Shown in pieces: positions 12,189-22,412 of a stretch of 64,000 nucleotides of DNA. The DNA is from Avena insularis. Its lineage: Eukaryota; Streptophyta; Magnoliopsida; Poales; Poaceae. The position numbers and the translations under genes were made by a program. Below the pieces are notes generated by a model. It made no database searches, was not told the origin of the DNA, and saw only the letters and a program-made list of their open reading frames with translations. Location of the stretch: contig CM042685.1 of assembly GCA_023614405.1 (NCBI GenBank), positions 230,247,661 through 230,311,660 on the forward strand. Direction: 5' to 3'. The first letter of the stretch is position 1; every line of letters starts with the position of its first letter.

Positions 12189-13719
12189 TGATGTCTACAC
12201 ACTTCTATTCTTGTAGACAGTTGTTGGGCCTCGAAGTGCAGAGGTTTGTAGAACAACAGCAAGTTTCCCTTAAGTGGATTACCCAAGGTTTATCAAACTC
12301 AGGGAGGAAGTGGTCAAAGGTATCCCCTCTCAAGCAACCCTGCAATCAAGATACAAGAAGTCTCTTGTGTCCCCAACACACCCAATACACTTGTCAGGTG
12401 TATAGGTGCACTAGTTCGGCGAAGAGATAGTTAAATACAAGTGGTAACGGTGCCGGAAAATAGCTTCTGACTTGTTGTTGACGTGGGGTAACGGTGCAAG
12501 AAAAGAGCTGATGGCGTGGAGGAAAAGGTAAAAGTCCAAAACCTCCCGACAAACGGAACAAAGATGGAAGCAAGCAAACATGCAATAGATCTAGTAGCAA
12601 ACGGTGTTTCAATGCTTAGAAACAAGGCCTATGGATCATACTTTCACTAGTGAACACTATCTCATATAAATATCCTCTCTTCATGATACTACTCTTAACT
12701 ACTCTCCGGTTGGACACTCTAATCCATGGTAGGGCTATACAGCACACCTCAAAGTCCGCCTTCCTCAATCTAGATAACCCCACACTGTCACCTTGAGCAC
12801 TAGATGGTTCCAACAAACACCACAATTTCATAGAGACATCCAACTCCAAATATAACTCATAACAAATATTTAATCTAGCCAAAGTGCCACACACAGTATG
12901 CGTGCTGTCACTTTCACACACATGGGGAAAACATAGATCTATTAAAGCACAAAGAGTATTTATGTAGACTCAAACCTAAGTGCCACCATGGTGTGCACGC
13001 TGTCACTTTCACACATATGGGGAGAGCAGAGAACTAATGAAGCATTTGAGTAGCAAGGTAGATCTACTTGATTACAAAGCTCATGACCACAACAAGATCA
13101 TGCGTAGAGAGAGATGGACACATAGCTACCGGTAGAGCCCTTAGCCTCGAGGAATAACTACTCCCTCCTCATCATGGGAATCAGCAACAGTGATGGAGAT
13201 GGTGGTGGAGATCGATGGAGATGGCTCCGGGGGCACTTCCCTGTCCCGGCAGGGTGCCGGAACAGAGACTTTATGTCCCCCGAATCTCCCCTTTGGTGGC
13301 GGCGGCGCTACAGAGGTTTTTGTGGATTTTTTCTGGATGCCCTAGGGTTTTGGGTCGGAGGCTTCTTATAGGCACATGAATCAAGGTCGGTGGGGGTCCA
13401 GGGGGCCACACCCCCTGTGGGCGCCTCCAGGGCTTGCCCGCGCCTAGGGGTGCCACCTGTGGCCCCTCGGCTCTCTGTGGTTCCGTGTTGCTCGGGAAAA
13501 ATAATAACTTTGGATTTTATCTGTCAATTCGAGAATATTGATTTTACGCCTTTTGGAACCAAAAAGTAAGAAAAGCAGTAACCCAAATCGTGGCAACTTG
13601 TTAATAGGTTAGTTCCAGAAAAGATATAAAAACACCTCAAAGTATAGACAAAGCAAAGCAAAGTAGATACAAAACAATCATGGAGCATCAAAAATTATAG
13701 ATACGTTTCCGACGTATCA
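12189..13719 (-). repeat. 3' LTR of E
   Basis: About 1,531 bp, TG at 12189 and CA at 13718-13719. It shares the TGATGTCTAC outer end with 17503 and the AGATACGTTTCCGACG end with D, E and F. A TATAAGAAG box (complement) lies near 13364-13372. Internal tandem-like CATGGGGA/CACACATGG segments appear at 12890-13030. Confidence 0.75.
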
Positions 13720-16606
13720 AGCATCCCCAAGCTGAACTCCTACTCGTCGTCGAGTAGGTAAGTGATAAAAAGAATAATTTTTGAGGTGACATGCACCCTC
13801 ACAACAAAGATCTAACCATTTGCAAGCATTGAAAGCTGGGATCAAAGAACTCTAAACATGTGGATGAAAGATGGAGTTCTAACAATAGGACATAGTAACT
13901 ATGCATGTAACATGACAAGCTACAAACAAAGATCATGAATAACATGCATTGAAAAACGTTTGTTTGTTTCACATACAGAAAACATAGCATAGTGGCAATC
14001 AGCTTGTCCCTCATAGAGTAGCAAATAGATGCATAGGACACCTTCAAAGTTCACAAGGGTGACTAGAAACAAATAGCACAAGAACAAGTAATATCACAAT
14101 ATGCATCAATCAATAAGCTTTGGAACACTGCACATAGAATGACAACTATGCTCTCTTAATGGTGCCTAAAGGTAGAGGTGGAGACTCAATAATGGTGGAA
14201 GAAAAGCCTTTTTTGTAAAGGAAGCAGGGATTACAAGTTTCAAAAAGAGCTTCCAAAAATTATGGTACTTGTTAGCTTTCAGCCCTCATTGCCCCTATCA
14301 TAAGCATCTTGAAGTGATTAAGGTTAAAGTGGCAAATATGGAGTATATGCTTGACAAAGTATAAGTTGGCAATCTCAAGTCCCTTGAATACGATGGCCAC
14401 ACCTCATGCATACTCAACTTTGGGCCTAGGTAAGTTCTTGTCATTGTAAGTATTTGCATATCATTGAGAACCGCCAACGGGGTACCCCTTGCACATGGTA
14501 CATGAGCTATCCCATAACCAAAATGACAAGGCAAGCAGACAATGAGCATCTCAGCAATATTTTTATTTACTATGTGCATAGCTTTTTATTGAGGATGCTT
14601 CATAGACAGTTCACTATGGTGATGCTGTAAGTTTCCAATATGATTAGGCATGGCTTAGGCTATCGACCCAGGTGTTTCTCTAACACAAAATACATAACTC
14701 CATGGACTTACAAGCCGCCTCTTTATTTCACACCGGTGACATCCATAGACAAAAGAGCATGATATCAACTATGTACAAAGTACAAGTGCAATGTTGAAAA
14801 CGTTCCCCATGACATCATGGTTTTGCTAATTCCAACGTATAAGTGCAAGAATATACAACATAGACGACACAATGGTTCAATCTTATTAGGGGCAAAGAAT
14901 ATAAAGTGTGCCATCAAGTTCCCGAGGGCTTTAATCACTAAGTTTTCACATAAAAATACTTTTTAATTGGAAGATAGCTGAAAACAAGAATATACTTGGA
15001 ATGGTGTAACACACCATGCATAGGAGTTTATAGTGGACACTTTGGAATAAATTGGTATCTTGGGAGTTGTAAGCATGAGTAGAGCTTACTCATACAAGTG
15101 GAGGCTAGCAAAAGACTGGGAGCAACCCACTAAGAGAGCAATAATGGCCATAATCATGCAGAGCAACAAAACATTACTAATCAAAGCATAGAGTGGTACT
15201 ACAAGTCAAGGACTGATCATAGAGGCTATGGTGACTTGTCATAGTCATAACATGGTGTGAGCATGTGCCAAGTCAACCTAAACAAAGCATCAAAGGAGAA
15301 TACCGCAATACTATGTTTTTGCATGCTAAAACAACGCATAATTTCTTCAAGGCACACTAAGCAATCCCAATTGTTTGGAACAAGACAGGCTACAACAATA
15401 ATCACTAAGCATAAGGTCAAAAAAAACACCTAGCATGTCATGCTAAAGTCTAAGTCACAGACAATGCAAGCTGCTCTTGCACTTACAAGCAAGAACTTAC
15501 TACTCTTTTCCAACACCAATCAACCTATTTGAAACAACTCACAAAGATAATAATCAATAAATACCAGTGAGCTTGTCTCACAAATCCACAAAGAAGAACT
15601 AAAAAGTTCTAAGCTTAAAGCACAAGAAAACTAAGGCTAAACACAGTGCTAGCAAAAGAGAACACTCACAGACAATAAGAGTGAAAACTAGAGTGTTCTA
15701 GGCAATGAAAACAGAGTGTGTCTCTCTCCAAAAGAAGTGTGGTGTAACCAACCAACTTACTCAAGCAAACTAAGCAAACGAAAACTAAAAACGAAAACTA
15801 AGACGCTCCAAGAACAACACAACAATGCATGAAACAATAAAAACGAAGTGTCTAGAAAGACCTGAATTTTTTATTGATGAAGAAGGGGATGCCTTGGGCA
15901 TCCCCAAGCTTTGACGCTTGTACCTCTTGAATATTTCTTGGGGTGACACGGGGTGGCATCCCCAAGCTTGAGCTTTTGTCCATTCTTCATCACATTACAT
16001 CATTCTTTCTCTACACCTGCAAATTTTCCTTCATACAAAACTTCACACAATCTTCATTAACAACATTAGTGTATTCAAAAGATATTAGACCTCTGGCAAA
16101 GCTTTGGAACAGCAAAACTTTTCACTAAAAACACAAGCTACTGTAGCAACTCCTTGAAAAAGCTCAATTTCCCAAAAAGAACCCAAAAAGGAATCAATAA
16201 TAAGCAAATGCAAATAATGGCATAAATCTGTCAAAACATACCAGCAGGTAGAAACCGATTTTTTCGAAGACCTTATGTTGCTCAAATCAAAAAGTTTTGA
16301 ACTAACTAAAGTTAGCTAACATACTGGGGGATTTATTCATAAATTTTTAGCTCAATCCGAGTTACAGAGACTCCTCACGGATATTTATGGTGGAGGACAG
16401 AAATCTGTTTCGGGACAACAACTCCCCAAATCTTACTTTCCTCTCATTAGAGGTCATTCTTGGCACAAGAAGCAAACACAAAGGATAAGGAGAGGTCATT
16501 ACTAAAGTAATAACTTCCAAGACTCAAGAAAACTCTTGGGTTATCTCCCAACAAGTACTTTTCTTTAACGCCTTTAAGTTAGGCTTGATAGTTTGAAAAG
16601 ATGCTC
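13720..16606 (-). other. 3' interior of E, non-coding
   Basis: Long untranslated interior between the reading frame and the 3' LTR. The motif AAGCTTGGGGATGCC occurs near 15890-15970 as well as at the polypurine tract, so a second purine-rich priming site is possible. No gene is seen. It is homologous to G interior 50500-53393 on the other strand. Confidence 0.65.
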
Positions 16607-17368
16607 TCATAAGAAATATGAATTGAAGTAAAAGAGAGCATCAAGAACCAAATTCAGAACACATTTAAGTCTAACCCACTTCCTATGCATAGGAATCTTG
16701 TAAAGAAACAAGTCATGAAAGCACAAAGCAATAAGCATAGGAAAGGAAAACAAGTGCAACTTCAAGACTTTCAACATAAAGAGGGGAAACTTAATATTGT
16801 TGAGATACATAAGACCATGTTTCCCTCTCTCATAATAACTTTCAGTAGAAACATGAAAAAAATTAACAATATAACTATCACATAAAACATACTTATCATG
16901 AGCCACATGCATAAAATGATTATTACTCTCCACATAAGCAAAGACATTCTTATTAATTATATTGGGAGCAAATTCAACAAAATATCTATCACTATTATTC
17001 TCATCACCATAATCATCAAATATAGGAGGCATATTGTAATCACAATAAACATTCTCCTCAATAGTAGGTGGACTAAAAATATCATACTCATCATTGTAAT
17101 TATCATAAATTGGAGGTAAAGTATCATCAAAGTAAATTTTATCCTCCGTGCTTGGGGGACTAAAAAGATCATTTTTATCAAAACTAGCTTCCCCAAGCTT
17201 AGAATTTCCATAGCATTAGCATTAATGGTGTCCAAAGAATTCATACTAATAACATTGCTATTAGCATGCAAATAAAGTTCCATAGGTCTTTTAATTTTCT
17301 CTTCAAACACTTCATGTCCTAACTCAAGATAAACACTAAAGAGCTCTCTAATTTTTTTTGTTTTCCAT
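16607..17368 (-). pseudogene. Retroelement-borne reading frame of unknown function (about 250 codons, two frameshifts)
   Basis: Starting at an ATG at 17368, the minus strand encodes a protein with YLELGHEVFEEKIKRPMEL, then an acidic segment rich in PPI(Y/F)D.Y, then FVEFAPN, ESYYERGK and a hydrophobic C-terminal third (PLFMLKVLKLHLF...; SFPMLIALCFHDLF) followed by a basic HRKWVRLK. It stops at 16607. Two single-base losses or gains in A-runs (just after the ATG and near 17190) break the frame. It resembles no Gag or Pol domain. Similar frames are, from memory, common in hypothetical proteins of Triticeae repeats. The membrane-like segment suggests an envelope-like or membrane role, but that is speculation. 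It is the only protein trace in E. Confidence 0.5.
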
Positions 17369-17473
17369 TAAGCCTAACTAGTGAAAACAAGAAACAAAAA
17401 TACAAAACTGCAGAATCTAAAGGAAATAACTTCGAGCACTCACACCGGAGGATGTGAGTACCTTTTACCTTAC

Positions 17474-17492
17474 CTCCCCGGCAACGGCGCCA
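17474..17492 (-). other. Primer-binding site of E
   Basis: The minus strand reads TGGCGCCGTTGCCGGGGAG, the form complementary to the 3' end of plant tRNA-Asp in many gypsy elements. It lies 10 bp inside the 5' LTR. Confidence 0.85.
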
Positions 17493-17502
17493 GAAAAGAG
17501 CT

Positions 17503-18613
17503 TGATGTCTACGCACTTCTATTCTTGTAGACAGTTGTTGGGCCTCCAAGTGCAGAGGTTTGTAGAACAGCAGCAAGTTTCCGTTAAGTGGATTACCCAA
17601 GGTTATCGAACTCAGGGAGGAAGTGGTCAAAGGTATTCCCTCTCAAGCAATCCTGCAATCAAGATACAAAAAGTCTCTTGTGTCCCCAACACCCAATACA
17701 CTTGTTAGATGTATATGTGCACTAGTTCAGCAAAGAGATAGTGAAATACACGTGGTAACAGTGCTAGAAAATAGCTTGACGGTGAGGTAAAGACTAAAGG
17801 AAGCAAACATGCAACAGATCTAGATGCAAACGGTGTTTCAATGTTTAGAAACAAGGCCTACGGATCATACTTTCACTAGTAAACACTCTCTCATATAAAT
17901 ATCCTCTCTTCATGATACTACTCTTAACTACTCTCCGGTTGGACACTCTAATCATCCGGCTATAACAGCACTCCTCAAATCCCTCAGAGATGAACACATA
18001 GCTACCAGTAAATCCCTTAGCCTCGAGGAAGAACTACTCCCTACTCATCATGGGAATCAGCAACAATGATGAAGATGGCGATGGAGATCGATGGAGAAGG
18101 CTCCGGGGGCACTTCCCTGTCCCGGCAGGGTGCCGGAATAGAGACTTTCTGTCCCCCGAATCTCCCTTTCGGTGGCGGCGGCACTAGAGAGGTTTTTCTG
18201 GAAGTATGATGGATTATTTAGGGTTTCTGCATCGGGGGGCTTCTTATAGGCGAAGAGGCAAGGCTGGGAGGCGGCCGGAGGGGCCACACGCTGCCCAGGC
18301 GCGGGTCCACCCTAGCCCGCGCCTGGGGGGGTGTGGTGGCCCTTTGGCACCTCTCTGTCTCCCCTTCTGGCTTCGTGAGGCCCACGGTAAATATTGACTT
18401 TTGCTTTTGTCCTGTCCAATTCCGAGAATATTGATTTTCTGCCTTTCTAGAACCAAAAATAGAAGAAAACATGTAACTGCCACCATGGCATCTTGTTAAT
18501 AGGTTAGTAGCAGAAAGTGTATAAAAATACCTCAAATATAGACAAAACATAGCAAAGTAGATACTAAACAAGCATGTAGCATCAAAAATTATAGATACGT
18601 TTCCGACGTATCA
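17503..18613 (-). repeat. 5' LTR of E
   Basis: 1,111 bp from TGATGTCTAC at 17503 to the GACGTATCA end at 18613. It has the same ends as the 3' LTR, with an internal deletion near 17960-17980. The primer site next to its left end proves the orientation. A TTATAGGC/GCCTATAAG promoter-like box lies near 18243. Confidence 0.8.
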
Positions 18614-19053
18614 GTGGCGGCGGCTATAGACGGTTTCGTGGAGTTTTGATCGGGTGCCTAGGGTTTCTGTATCGAGGGCTTCTTATAGGCGAAGAGGCGA
18701 GGCTGGGAGGAGGCCAGGGGGGCCACACCATGCCCAGGCGCGGCCTAGGGTGGGCCCACGCCTAGGAGGGTCTGGCCGCCCTGTGGCGCCTCTCCGTCTC
18801 TCCTCTGGACTCGTGTTGCCCACGGTAAAATATTGACTTTGGCTTTTGTCCCGTCCAATTCCGAGAATATTTTTTTTCTGTCTTTCTGAAACCAAAAACA
18901 GAAAAAAACAGGCAATTGGCATTGTGGCAACTTGTTAATAGGTTAGTTCCAGAAAACATATAAAAACACCTCAAAGTGTAGACAAAGCAAAGCAAAGTAG
19001 ATACTAAACAAGCATGAAACATCAAAAATTATAGATACCTTTCCGACATATCA
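18614..19053 (-). repeat. LTR fragment F (first 440 bp of a D/E-type LTR)
   Basis: It matches D LTR 10232-10672 closely and ends at TATCA (19051-19053). It abuts the 5' LTR of E directly, with no interior between. Its remaining part is not adjacent to the other end of E, so a simple insertion of E into F does not explain the layout. Confidence 0.7.
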
Positions 19054-19973
19054 GAGCGCAACATGGTGGAGCATGGCAGACGAAGGCGGCCGGAGCGGGG
19101 CGCCGGGGGAGAAGGCACGGCATCCGGCGACCTGTGAGGCGACAACCTGGCCACGAGCGGCGGCCTGCGAGGCGACGATAGGCGAGGCGGCGGCGGTGGC
19201 CATGAGCGGCGGGCGGCGAGGCTGCTAGGGGTGAAGCAGGGCACAGTAGACGGCGTCACGATACTGGACGACGACGGGAAGAAGAGGATATGGGTGGTTT
19301 GTGGGATTTCTAAGACTGACATGCGCGAACGTGTCTGTTTCGACAGAAACCGGGCCGAAATTTAACCGAATGATATGATGGCTTTTATCGCTCCATGCCG
19401 CTGAATGAATCGTGAACGCATTAGATTATAGCACTGTAGTTGGTTTTGCAACTGCATGTGTGCATGAGATGGTAGTCGTCGATTCTAAATGAAAATGCAG
19501 TTCATAGGCCTACTCATGCAAATGCAACGTGTGAGTTCGTTTATTTCTTACTCGCTTGAGGTCTGGAAAAATCGCTTGAGGTCTGGAAAAATTATTCATC
19601 GCCGTAAACATAAAGATATGTAAATATTTTTGTTTTGTTTTCGCAAGCTGACTTATTAGACAGAGCGATTTTACATCTTCACATGTTGGTACCGAGCAGC
19701 ACTCTTTACACATGCCATGTACAAAAATACAAATACTGATCAATCATGCTATCTTAAGCCTAGGTCGTTTATCACAGGACAAAGATGCTAAATGTCTCTC
19801 GCATGCCAATTTATTTGCTTAATTTTCTGGGGTGTAGTTCTAGACGATGGAAGTCCTTACAGTTATATCACATCGTAATTGTAGTATCAACATTCCTAAT
19901 TGTCGCATCTTGAATCGTATCAAGTCCAAAAAAAAATTTATTGTTCCGTGGCAACGCACAGGCATTTAGCTAG
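19054..19973 (+). mobile_element. Sequence ending in a Helitron-like 3' terminus (5' end not found)
   Basis: The 3' end at 19946-19973 shows a short stem-loop (CCGTG, loop GCAACG, CACAG) followed about 8 bp later by CTAG and then T. This is the hairpin plus CTRR end of Helitrons inserted at an A/T site. Upstream is a GC-rich, low-complexity block (19054-19320) and an AT-rich block containing a perfect 20-bp tandem duplication (19552-19591). No Rep/helicase coding is present and the left boundary was not identified, so the start given is only the LTR F edge. Confidence 0.4.
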
Positions 19974-20695
19974 TATTCCCTAGTTTGAAACCAAACCAAT
20001 TATCCTTTATACAGAATAGAAAACAGATTTAAACACTGGTAGGATGTAGAATTGCAGATTGATCAAAACAAAAACTCAGATAGAAAGTTGACACCTAGTC
20101 TAAGACCGACACAAATATGGATTATTCATATATGCGTTTCAATTAAAACTTCTAGACACAAAGACGGTACATAGTCTGACACCAACACCCATTGACCTTG
20201 GGCACAAGCTTCCAGAGTCTTTCCAATTACCCATTGAGAGGCAGCACTACAAAAACAAAATATTTATGCTAAATCATTAGCAAGTTCCAAATGGCATGAA
20301 CCTTCTAGTTTAATTTGTATTGTGCCGTACCTTTCAACCTGCTAAGATTTTTCCCATAATGATTCACACATTAATGAAATTGCCTTCAAATGCTCGGTTT
20401 TCATATCATCAGGCAGCCCGCTAGTGTCATGTGCAAGAAGGGCAGTATGGACAAAATTGACCCAAAGTTTGAAGAAATTCACAAAATGAACTTTTGACGA
20501 AAGTATTTTACTCAACTAACCCTTTTGGGTAACGCCCAACACAAAGACGCTATGCTCAACATGGTAGCGCCTCTCCGAAAGGCGCTATACTCCTTGCCAG
20601 CGTGACACGTCACTGTATATAGGATAGCGCCTATGTGTAAGACGCTACACTAGTCTATATATATAAAGTCTGTATATTGATGATAAAAACTCTAG

Positions 20696-20753
20696 TGGCT
20701 GAGTTGGTAGATCCTTTTTGTTGCTAGCTCTAGCAGGTTGTGAGTTCAAGTCT
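20696..20753 (+). promoter_or_regulatory. tRNA-like Pol III A and B boxes in the left TIR
   Basis: The A-box TGGCTGAGTTGG (20696-20707) fits TRGCNNAGYNGG fully. The B-box AGTTCAAGTCT (20743-20753) fits GGTTCGANTCC at 8 of 11 positions and is flanked by GAG/CTC as a T-arm stem. Spacing is tRNA-like. No complete acceptor stem is seen, so this is a tRNA-derived promoter-like segment, not a tRNA gene. Confidence 0.5.
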
Positions 20754-20964
20754 CCAAAATGACACTTTTCTTTTTCTTTTTTAAATTGTGTGACATTGAT
20801 TTTATTGTTGTACGCTATAAAAATATAGTAATTCTAGCAGTCTTATTTATTTTTAAAAAATAGAAACCAAGTATACAAGTTTATAATATCTGTTTAAAAT
20901 AGAAAATACAAAATTTTTAAAAGCATGAAACCAAATAACTTTTGGAACCTTGCTAGCTTTAACA

Positions 20965-21120
20965 AACTCAATCGGTGATTCACTGGCAGACGGCGGGACG
21001 AACAACTACCTGCCGACGCTGCTCAATGCCAACTTCCAGCACAACGGTGTGGACTACTCGGGTTGCGAGCCCACCGGCAAGTTCAGCAACGGCAAGAACT
21101 TCGTCGACTTCCTCGATACG
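20965..21120 (+). pseudogene. Captured GDSL esterase/lipase exon fragment
   Basis: This GC-rich island in AT-rich DNA encodes GDSLADGGTNNYLPTLL, then GVDYSGCEPTGKFSNGKNFV. This is block I of plant GDSL lipases, with the nucleophile Ser in GDSL, the N-rich turn and the PTGRFSNG-like block. The frame is open through the island and ends soon after in element sequence. Only about 50 codons are present, so no enzyme can be made. It is a copied piece of a host gene inside the Pack-MULE. Confidence 0.85.
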
Positions 21121-21524
21121 TTTATATACTTGTCTCTTGTTTTTTAAAATAAAATATACTGTTTGAAAGACAACGAACATCTTGTATTACTGTCCAAAGT
21201 TAATTATAACTTTAATTGATCAAAGCGATCCCCTGAACTAGTGCTAACTAAGATATTAAATAATCAAGTGCCTCATTACATAAGAATCAACCCAACGATG
21301 AGGTTTGTGTAGACACAATCTGCTTCTATATACAGGTTTCAAAAGTTACTCGGTTTCATGCTTCTAAAAAATTTGAATTCTTCTAATTTAAACAGACAAT
21401 ATAAACTTGTATATGTGATTTTTATTTTTTAAAAATAAATAAGACTGCTAGAATTATTATATTTTCATACGTACAACAATAAAATCAATGTCATAGCATT
21501 TAAAAAAAAAAAGTGTCATTTTAG

Positions 21525-21582
21525 AGACTTGAACTCACAACCTGCTAGAGCTAGCAACAAAAGGGCTCTACCAACTCAGCCA
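21525..21582 (-). promoter_or_regulatory. tRNA-like Pol III A and B boxes in the right TIR
   Basis: Mirror copy of the boxes in the left TIR (B-box complement 21525-21535, A-box complement 21571-21582), with both boxes unchanged. The two copies point toward each other into the element core. Confidence 0.5.
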
Positions 21583-22412
21583 CTTGAGTTCTTTGTCATC
21601 AATATACAAACTTTGTATATATAGACTAGTATAGTGCCTTACGCATAGACGCTATCCTACGTACAGTGACGTGTCACGCTGGCAAGAAGTATAGCCTTTC
21701 GGAGAGGCGCTACCATGTTAAGCATAGCGCCTTTGTGTTAGACGTTACCCAAAAGGGTTAGTTGAGTGAAATACTTTCGTCAAAAGTTCATTGTGTGAAT
21801 TTCTTTAAACTTTGGGTCAATTTTGTCCATACTGCCGTGCGAGGAGCTTAGTGTATTGCTCTAGCATTTTGGATTTTGTCTTGGCCTCCTTTTTCTCCTT
21901 TGCTGCTTCCAGGAAGAGTCGTGATGCCTCAACCTTATCCTGTGAAATACGCTTTTGCACTTTTAGCATCGCGGCACGATTTTTGCTAGCTTCTTCCTGA
22001 ACTTTAATATACTTGCTCAGCTCTTCCATATCCTTTGACACTAGCTTATTCTTGCCCTTTGTTGAATAATAGAGCAATTTACCAATCGAATTATCCATAA
22101 TAAACGCTAGATAAAACATGATTAGAATAATAGGCAATATACTAATCATGTGAAATAGCGAATACATATTAAGGCATATAACCAAACAAACTGCAAGGCA
22201 TAAACCTTTGGATACGATCAGAACAAGATTGAGAAAAAGATATACACGACAGTAGCAGAAGAGGAACCGCCGGCGTTGGAACCGTCGTTGGCCATGTCGT
22301 CGAGGAAGATGGTGCTGATGTCGGGGAAGACGTCGCCGCAGTCGCTATCCGTGAGGGAGTCCGTGACGAAGCCAGTAGTCGCGCTGATAGCTCTCCCCAA
22401 AAACCTTATCAC

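Larger units (their letters stand above)
12189..18613 (-). mobile_element. Retrotransposon E, non-autonomous, with both LTRs
   Basis: 3' LTR 12189-13719, interior 13720-17502, 5' LTR 17503-18613, primer site 17474-17492, polypurine tract 13720-13736. No gag, protease, RT or integrase is recognisable; the only coding trace is the frame at 16607-17368. The 5' LTR is about 420 bp shorter than the 3' LTR because of a deletion near 17960-17980. The 5-bp flanks (AGCAT left, GTGGC right) do not match, so the copy is rearranged or its ends recombined. Confidence 0.75.
20441..21836. mobile_element. Pack-MULE (Mutator-like) with 0.5-kb inverted repeats and a GDSL-lipase fragment
   Basis: Both ends read GGCAGTATGGACAAAATTGA inward. 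The inverted repeats extend about 505 bp (20441-20950 and 21334-21836) around a 383-bp core. The flanks are GTGCAAGAAG (20431-20440) and GTGCGAGGAG (21837-21846), a 10-bp target duplication with two differences. Long TIRs, a 9-10 bp duplication and a captured gene piece are the definition of a Pack-MULE. There is no transposase, so it would need one in trans. Each arm also holds tRNA-like A and B boxes. Confidence 0.85.
20342..22412 (-). pseudogene. Candidate host gene split by a Pack-MULE
   Basis: The minus-strand coding exon enters near 22098 (MDNSIGKLLYYS...) and reads a lysine/glutamate-rich helical segment (KYIKVQEEASKNRAAMLKVQ, then EASRLFLEAAKEKKEAKTKS) to the codons for KLLA at 21847. 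There the MULE (20441-21836) interrupts it. If the element and one copy of its 10-bp duplication are removed, the frame continues for 32 more codons (HDTSGLPDDMKTEHLKAISL...) to a TAG at 20342-20344. The style resembles the coiled C-terminal region of plant NAM-associated or Myb/SANT-like proteins, but I could not identify it. A possible upstream exon lies at 22250-22412 (ISATTGFVTDSLTDSD..., acidic), joined by an intron of about 150 bp; the splice points are uncertain. GC-rich sequence at 22250-22560 may be the 5' end and promoter. Confidence 0.55.

Noticed and set aside
9114..19053. D and F as the two LTRs of one element with E nested inside
   Set aside because: Flanks do not match (GTAAA against GAGCG), the F piece is only the first 440 bp, and D interior does not resume after E.
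20690..20760. A tRNA gene
   Set aside because: A and B boxes and a T-arm are present, but a paired acceptor stem and a clear anticodon arm are not; kept only as a tRNA-like promoter segment.
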